From Gemmatimonadota bacterium (lineage in GTDB: Bacteria; Gemmatimonadota; Gemmatimonadetes; Longimicrobiales; Gaopeijiaceae): DNA of 37,557 bases. A program made the position numbers and the translations under genes. Location: the NCBI GenBank assembly GCA_003248075.1, contig QJYK01000023.1, positions 1 through 37,557 on the forward strand. The letters are read 5' to 3'. The notes under the pieces are model-generated. The model worked only from the letters and a program-made list of their open reading frames with translations, had not been told where the DNA came from and ran no database searches. Positions 34,441 through 37,557 of this stretch are shown piece after piece (positions within the stretch are counted from its first letter, which is position 1; the number at the start of each line of letters is the position of its first letter).

Positions 34441-35703
34441 ATGGACTCCGCCGACCCTCCACGCGGCCGCCTGTCGCGACGCGCCTGGCTGACCACCACC
34501 TCCGGCGTCGTGGCCGCGGGGCTCGTGGGGACGCGCTTCGACGCCGTCGATCTGTCGGCGCGGCAGGTACCGGCGCAGGATCCACGGTCGATCCCGGGTC
34601 GGCCGCCCTCCGAGCTCGGCTCGAGAGCCCCCGGTGAGCGCCCCCGACGCCTACCCGGTCCGCAAGTGCCCTCCTCGTCATCCCGCTCTCCGCTGCACGA
34701 GCTGGATGGAATCATCACCCCGGCGGACCTCCACTTCGAGAGACACCACGGTGGCGTGCCCGAGATCCGTCCGGACGGTTACGAGCTCCTCGTCCATGGG
34801 ATGGTCGATCGCCCCACGGTCTTCACGCTGAGCGACCTGCGTCGCTTTCCCGCCGTCTCACGTCTCGCGTTCCTCGAGTGCTCGGGCAACGGGAACGGCA
34901 CGCTCCGGCGTGATCCCTCACCGGAGTCGACGCCTCAGGAGATCGACGGGCTGTTGAGCACGAGCGAATGGCTGGGTGTGCCGTTGTCGACGCTCCTGCG
35001 CGAGGTGGGCGTGCGGCCTACCGCGTCGTGGCTGCTGGCCGAAGGGGGAGACGCCGCCCTCCTGGCGCGCTCCATCCCGTTGGCGAAGGGGATGGACGAC
35101 GCCCTGGTGGCGTATGGTCAGAACGGCGAGGCGACCCGTCCGGAACAGGGCTATCCCGCCCGGCTCTTCCTTCCCGGCTGGGAGGGGAACACGAACGTGA
35201 AATGGCTGCGTCGCATCGAGGTGTCAGATCGGCCGACGATGACCCGTGAGGAGACATCCCGCTACACAGACCCCCTGGCGGACGGGACGGCGAGACAGTT
35301 CAGCTTCGCCATGGACGCCAAGTCGATCATCACGTTCCCCTCCTTTCCGTACGCGCTTCCGGACCGCGGCTGGTGGGAGGTTCGGGGCCTGGCCTGGAGC
35401 GGTCGCGGCCGCATCACGCGGGTGGAGGTGAGCGCCGACGGGGGCCGGAGCTGGGCGGATGCGCGGCTCCAGGACCCTGTGCTGCCCAAATGTACCACGC
35501 GCTTCCGGCACCTCTGGCGGTGGAACGGGAGCCAGGCCTTCCTCATGAGCCGTGCCACGGACGAGACCGGGTACGTACAACCAATGTGGGACATGTTGGT
35601 CGGCGCGCGCGGTGCGGGGACCTCCTACCATGCGAACCACGTCCGCACCTGGAAGGTGGCCCGGACCGGCGAGGTGACGTTCGCCCAGGGAGAGCTGGCG
35701 TGA
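34441..35703 (+). CDS. soxC: SoxC-like sulfite oxidase-family molybdoenzyme (Tat-exported)
   Basis: The 420-residue protein starts at ATG 34441 after GAGGACCGAG. It has a Tat signal (LSRRAWLTTTSGVVAAGLVG) and a Pro/Arg-rich linker to about 85. The Mo-cofactor domain follows, with HELDGIITPADLHFERHHGG and the Mo-binding C147 in FLECSGNGNGT. GWEGNTNVKWLRRIEV is a typical SoxC/SorA segment. The C-terminal dimerisation domain (about 290-410) includes WSGRGRITRVEVSADGG. It would oxidise sulfite or a sulfane-sulfur intermediate in the periplasm. The gene overlaps a cytochrome c gene (GTGA), the arrangement of soxCD. The rest of the sox cluster (AXYZB) is not in the window, so calling it true SoxC is an inference. 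Confidence 0.85.
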   Translation: MDSADPPRGRLSRRAWLTTTSGVVAAGLVGTRFDAVDLSARQVPAQDPRSIPGRPPSELGSRAPGERPRRLPGPQVPSSSSRSPLHELDGIITPADLHFERHHGGVPEIRPDGYELLVHGMVDRPTVFTLSDLRRFPAVSRLAFLECSGNGNGTLRRDPSPESTPQEIDGLLSTSEWLGVPLSTLLREVGVRPTASWLLAEGGDAALLARSIPLAKGMDDALVAYGQNGEATRPEQGYPARLFLPGWEGNTNVKWLRRIEVSDRPTMTREETSRYTDPLADGTARQFSFAMDAKSIITFPSFPYALPDRGWWEVRGLAWSGRGRITRVEVSADGGRSWADARLQDPVLPKCTTRFRHLWRWNGSQAFLMSRATDETGYVQPMWDMLVGARGAGTSYHANHVRTWKVARTGEVTFAQGELA

Positions 35704-36422
35704 GGCGGGCCGGGCTGGCGGCGGCCGGGCTCGCCGTCCTGGCGGCGCTGGCGGCCTGTGGGGCGCCGGACGGAAGCCAGGAACGGGATCGGGCGGAGGA
35801 GCCTGCCCGCACGGAGGGTGCGACGCCGGGAGCGGGTGCCACCGTGCCCGTCGAGGCGGATGGCTCGTGGTCGCTCCGGCTCGCCGACGTCTCCGAAGGC
35901 CCTGCGTGGCCCCTTCCCGCCGGCTCGCCCGAGCGTTTCGGCCTGGGCACCGCGGCCGGGGCTGGGCGGATCGCGCCCTGGGACCGTGACGTCAGGCCCG
36001 ATGGCACAGGGCTGCCCCCGGGGTCCGGACGGGCTGCCGACGGCGAGAGGGTGTGGATCGCCAAGTGCTCGGCATGCCACGGCCCGACCGGGACGGAGGG
36101 ACCGAATGACCGCCTGGTCGGTCGTGAGCCCCGCGAAGGCTTCCCATTCGGCGCGGAACCCCGTGCGGGGCCTCGCACGGTGGGCAACTATTGGCCGTAC
36201 GCCACCACGCTCTTCGACTACATCACGCGCGCGATGCCGCAGAACGTGCCAGGCTCGCTCACGGCCGACGAGACCTACGCGGTGATCGCGTGGATCCTCG
36301 CGAGAAACGAGATCGTCGCCGACGATGTGGTCATGGACGCGTCGACGCTGGCCGCCGTGCGCATGCCGGCCGCCGGGCGGTTCGTGCCGGACGACCGGAG
36401 GGGCGGGCCGGAGGTGCGCTGA
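35700..36422 (+). CDS. soxD: SoxD-like cytochrome c lipoprotein
   Basis: The GTG start overlaps the SoxC-like stop by 4 nt (GTGA). The 240-residue product has a lipoprotein signal with lipobox LAAC (C20), an acidic/Pro linker, and one class I cytochrome c domain. Haem attaches at CSACH (C123, C126, H127). The likely axial Met is in ITRAMPQNVPGSL, and ETYAVIAWILARNEI is the usual C-terminal helix. It would accept electrons from the SoxC-like subunit on the periplasmic face. Full SoxD has two haem domains, and this has one, closer to the short SoxD or SorB-type partner. It converges on the M20 gene at the right edge, with a hairpin over both stops. Confidence 0.85.
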   Translation: MRRAGLAAAGLAVLAALAACGAPDGSQERDRAEEPARTEGATPGAGATVPVEADGSWSLRLADVSEGPAWPLPAGSPERFGLGTAAGAGRIAPWDRDVRPDGTGLPPGSGRAADGERVWIAKCSACHGPTGTEGPNDRLVGREPREGFPFGAEPRAGPRTVGNYWPYATTLFDYITRAMPQNVPGSLTADETYAVIAWILARNEIVADDVVMDASTLAAVRMPAAGRFVPDDRRGGPEVR

Positions 36423-36450
36423 CGCCTCCGGTGACCGACCCGGTCAGCGC
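36416..36450. terminator. Convergent inverted repeat over both gene ends
   Basis: GCGCTGAC (36416-36423) and GTCAGCGC (36443-36450) form a perfect 8-bp stem with a 19-nt loop. The arms contain the TGA of the cytochrome gene and the stop codon region of the M20 gene. There is no T-run. It may end transcription from both sides. Confidence 0.45.
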
Positions 36451-37557
36451 ATGACCGAGGCCCGGTAGTCGAGGGGCGGGTCCCGGTCGCCCAGGAGCGG
36501 CTCGTAGCGGAAGTCGTTGCCCCGCCGCTCCAGGAACTCCGCGCGTATCGCCGCGACCTTCGACGGGTCGGAGAAGAGGTCCACAGCGGTGAGCGCGAGG
36601 GTCTTGGCCGCGACCATCATCCCCTTGGCGCCGATGGAGGTGCCCCCGGCCGCGATCGCCTGCCAGGAGTGCGCGGCGGTCCCGGGGACCCAAGTGGCCG
36701 TGGACAGCGTGCCGGCCGGGACCATCCAGCTCACGTCGCCGGCGTCCGACGACGCGTAGGTGCGCGCCCACTCGAACGGCTGGATGTCCGCCGCGGTCTC
36801 TACGGCAGGGTCCGCGGGCAGCGATCGCTTCAGGGTTTCGGCGAAGCGCCACTCCTCGTCGTCGTAGAGCACCCCGCCGACGGTCTTCAGGTTCTCGTAG
36901 ACCACTTCCTGGAGGGCGACCACCGGGAGGCGTGAGTACGCGCCACCGATCACCTCGTATTCCATCGAAGTGCCGGTGCCCTGGGCGGCTCCCTCCGCCG
37001 CCCTGACCAAGCGGTCGAAGATCTCACGCACGGTCTCCGGCTCGGGGTGCCTCACGTAGTAGTACACCTCCGCGAAGTCCGGCACGACGTTCGGGGCGCT
37101 CCCGCCCGACGTGATCACGTAGTGGATGCGGGTCTCTTGCGGCACGTGCTCGCGCATGAGGTTCGTCATGAAGTTCAGGGCCTCGACGCCGTCCAGCGCG
37201 GAGCGCCCCCGCTCCGGAGCCCCTGCCGCGTGGGCCGACAGGCCCGAGAAGCGGAACTGCGCCGACTTCACCGCGAGGTTCGAGCCGGGACTGGCGTCGT
37301 TCTCGTCGCCCGCGTGCCAGGCCAGCACCACGTCCACGTCGTCGAAGAGCCCGGCCCGGACCATGTAGACCTTCCCCGAGCCGCCCTCCTCGGCCGGCGT
37401 GCCGTACAGGCGAATCGTGCCCGGGCTCCCCGTGCGCTTCAGCCACTCCGCCGCGGCGAAGGCGCCGGCCGACGAGGCCGTCCCGTACAGATGATGACCG
37501 CACGCGTGGCCGGCTCGCTTCCCGTCGATCGGCTGCCGGACCGGGACGCGGTCCTGG
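36444..37557 (-). CDS. M20-family amidohydrolase/peptidase, partial at right edge
   Basis: The frame is open to the last base of the window, so the N terminus is missing; 371 codons are seen. The metal site begins at once: GHACGHHLYG carries the first His ligands (the His pair of M20D AbgB-like enzymes) and TPAEEGGSGK the catalytic Glu and a metal-binding Glu. VVLAWHAGDEN supplies a further His. LSAHAAGAPERGRSALDGVE begins the dimerisation domain, and PGTAAHSWQAIAAGG near the C terminus holds the last His ligand. The protein resembles the aminobenzoyl-glutamate hydrolase B group, and would hydrolyse an amide-linked amino acid. No signal peptide can be judged, since the start is outside. Confidence 0.88.
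   Translation of the reverse strand, partial: QDRVPVRQPIDGKRAGHACGHHLYGTASSAGAFAAAEWLKRTGSPGTIRLYGTPAEEGGSGKVYMVRAGLFDDVDVVLAWHAGDENDASPGSNLAVKSAQFRFSGLSAHAAGAPERGRSALDGVEALNFMTNLMREHVPQETRIHYVITSGGSAPNVVPDFAEVYYYVRHPEPETVREIFDRLVRAAEGAAQGTGTSMEYEVIGGAYSRLPVVALQEVVYENLKTVGGVLYDDEEWRFAETLKRSLPADPAVETAADIQPFEWARTYASSDAGDVSWMVPAGTLSTATWVPGTAAHSWQAIAAGGTSIGAKGMMVAAKTLALTAVDLFSDPSKVAAIRAEFLERRGNDFRYEPLLGDRDPPLDYRASVMR

Overview
The window is a GC-rich (about 70 % by eye) bacterial chromosomal segment, densely packed and mostly intact. Its style suggests Gemmatimonadota, or a related soil or marine phylum such as Acidobacteriota. The pointers are Ser/Thr kinases fused to enzyme domains, PadR plus orphan MacB/FtsX-type 'ADOP' permeases, membrane TPR proteins starting with an 'LKRRKVY' segment, exported DPP-IV-like peptidases, a TonB-dependent receptor, many Tat or lipoprotein signals, and frequent GTG/TTG starts with 1-4 nt overlaps. 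This is an inference from gene content, not a phylogenetic test. I saw no rRNA, tRNA, CRISPR array, insertion sequence or phage gene.

Region 1 (3-4168, +) is a tight operon: the C-terminal part of a Ser/Thr kinase fused to an alpha/beta hydrolase, a TauD-type Fe(II)/2-oxoglutarate dioxygenase, an ArsM-like SAM methyltransferase, and an MFS transporter. It holds the main discovery. The methyltransferase gene has an in-frame TGA (2707-2709) exactly where the family has its conserved C-terminal Cys. The frame stays open for 62 more codons of clear family sequence and stops inside the start of the MFS gene. A two-part hairpin shaped like a bacterial SECIS element lies immediately 3' of the TGA. 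I therefore read it as a selenoprotein of 266 residues (Sec204), not a truncated gene. The Sec machinery itself is not in the window.

Region 2 (4181-13955): a leftward membrane TPR gene and outer-membrane-like protein; a MarR regulator with a C-terminal four-Cys cluster and a dyad over its promoter; a Tat-exported class V PLP enzyme; a Cys/Met-metabolism PLP enzyme; a leftward TPR/membrane gene broken by a one-base frameshift at a homopolymer; then a flavin-dependent luciferase-like monooxygenase coupled to a DUF4105 membrane protein.

Region 3 (13980-21602): a leftward set of an exported TPR protein with a CxxC motif, a DinB-like protein and a TonB-dependent receptor. Divergent from it is a second Tat-exported class V PLP enzyme coupled to a secreted two-domain VOC protein.

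Region 4 (21744-37557): a PadR-ADOP permease pair, a PQQ-dependent dehydrogenase, a leftward S9 peptidase coupled to a small membrane protein, a second ADOP permease, an exported amidohydrolase coupled to a small membrane protein, a SoxC/SoxD-like sulfite dehydrogenase pair, and the C-terminal part of an M20 amidohydrolase that runs off the right edge. No stretch over 300 bases lacks a gene; the longest intergenic space is 7020-7250.
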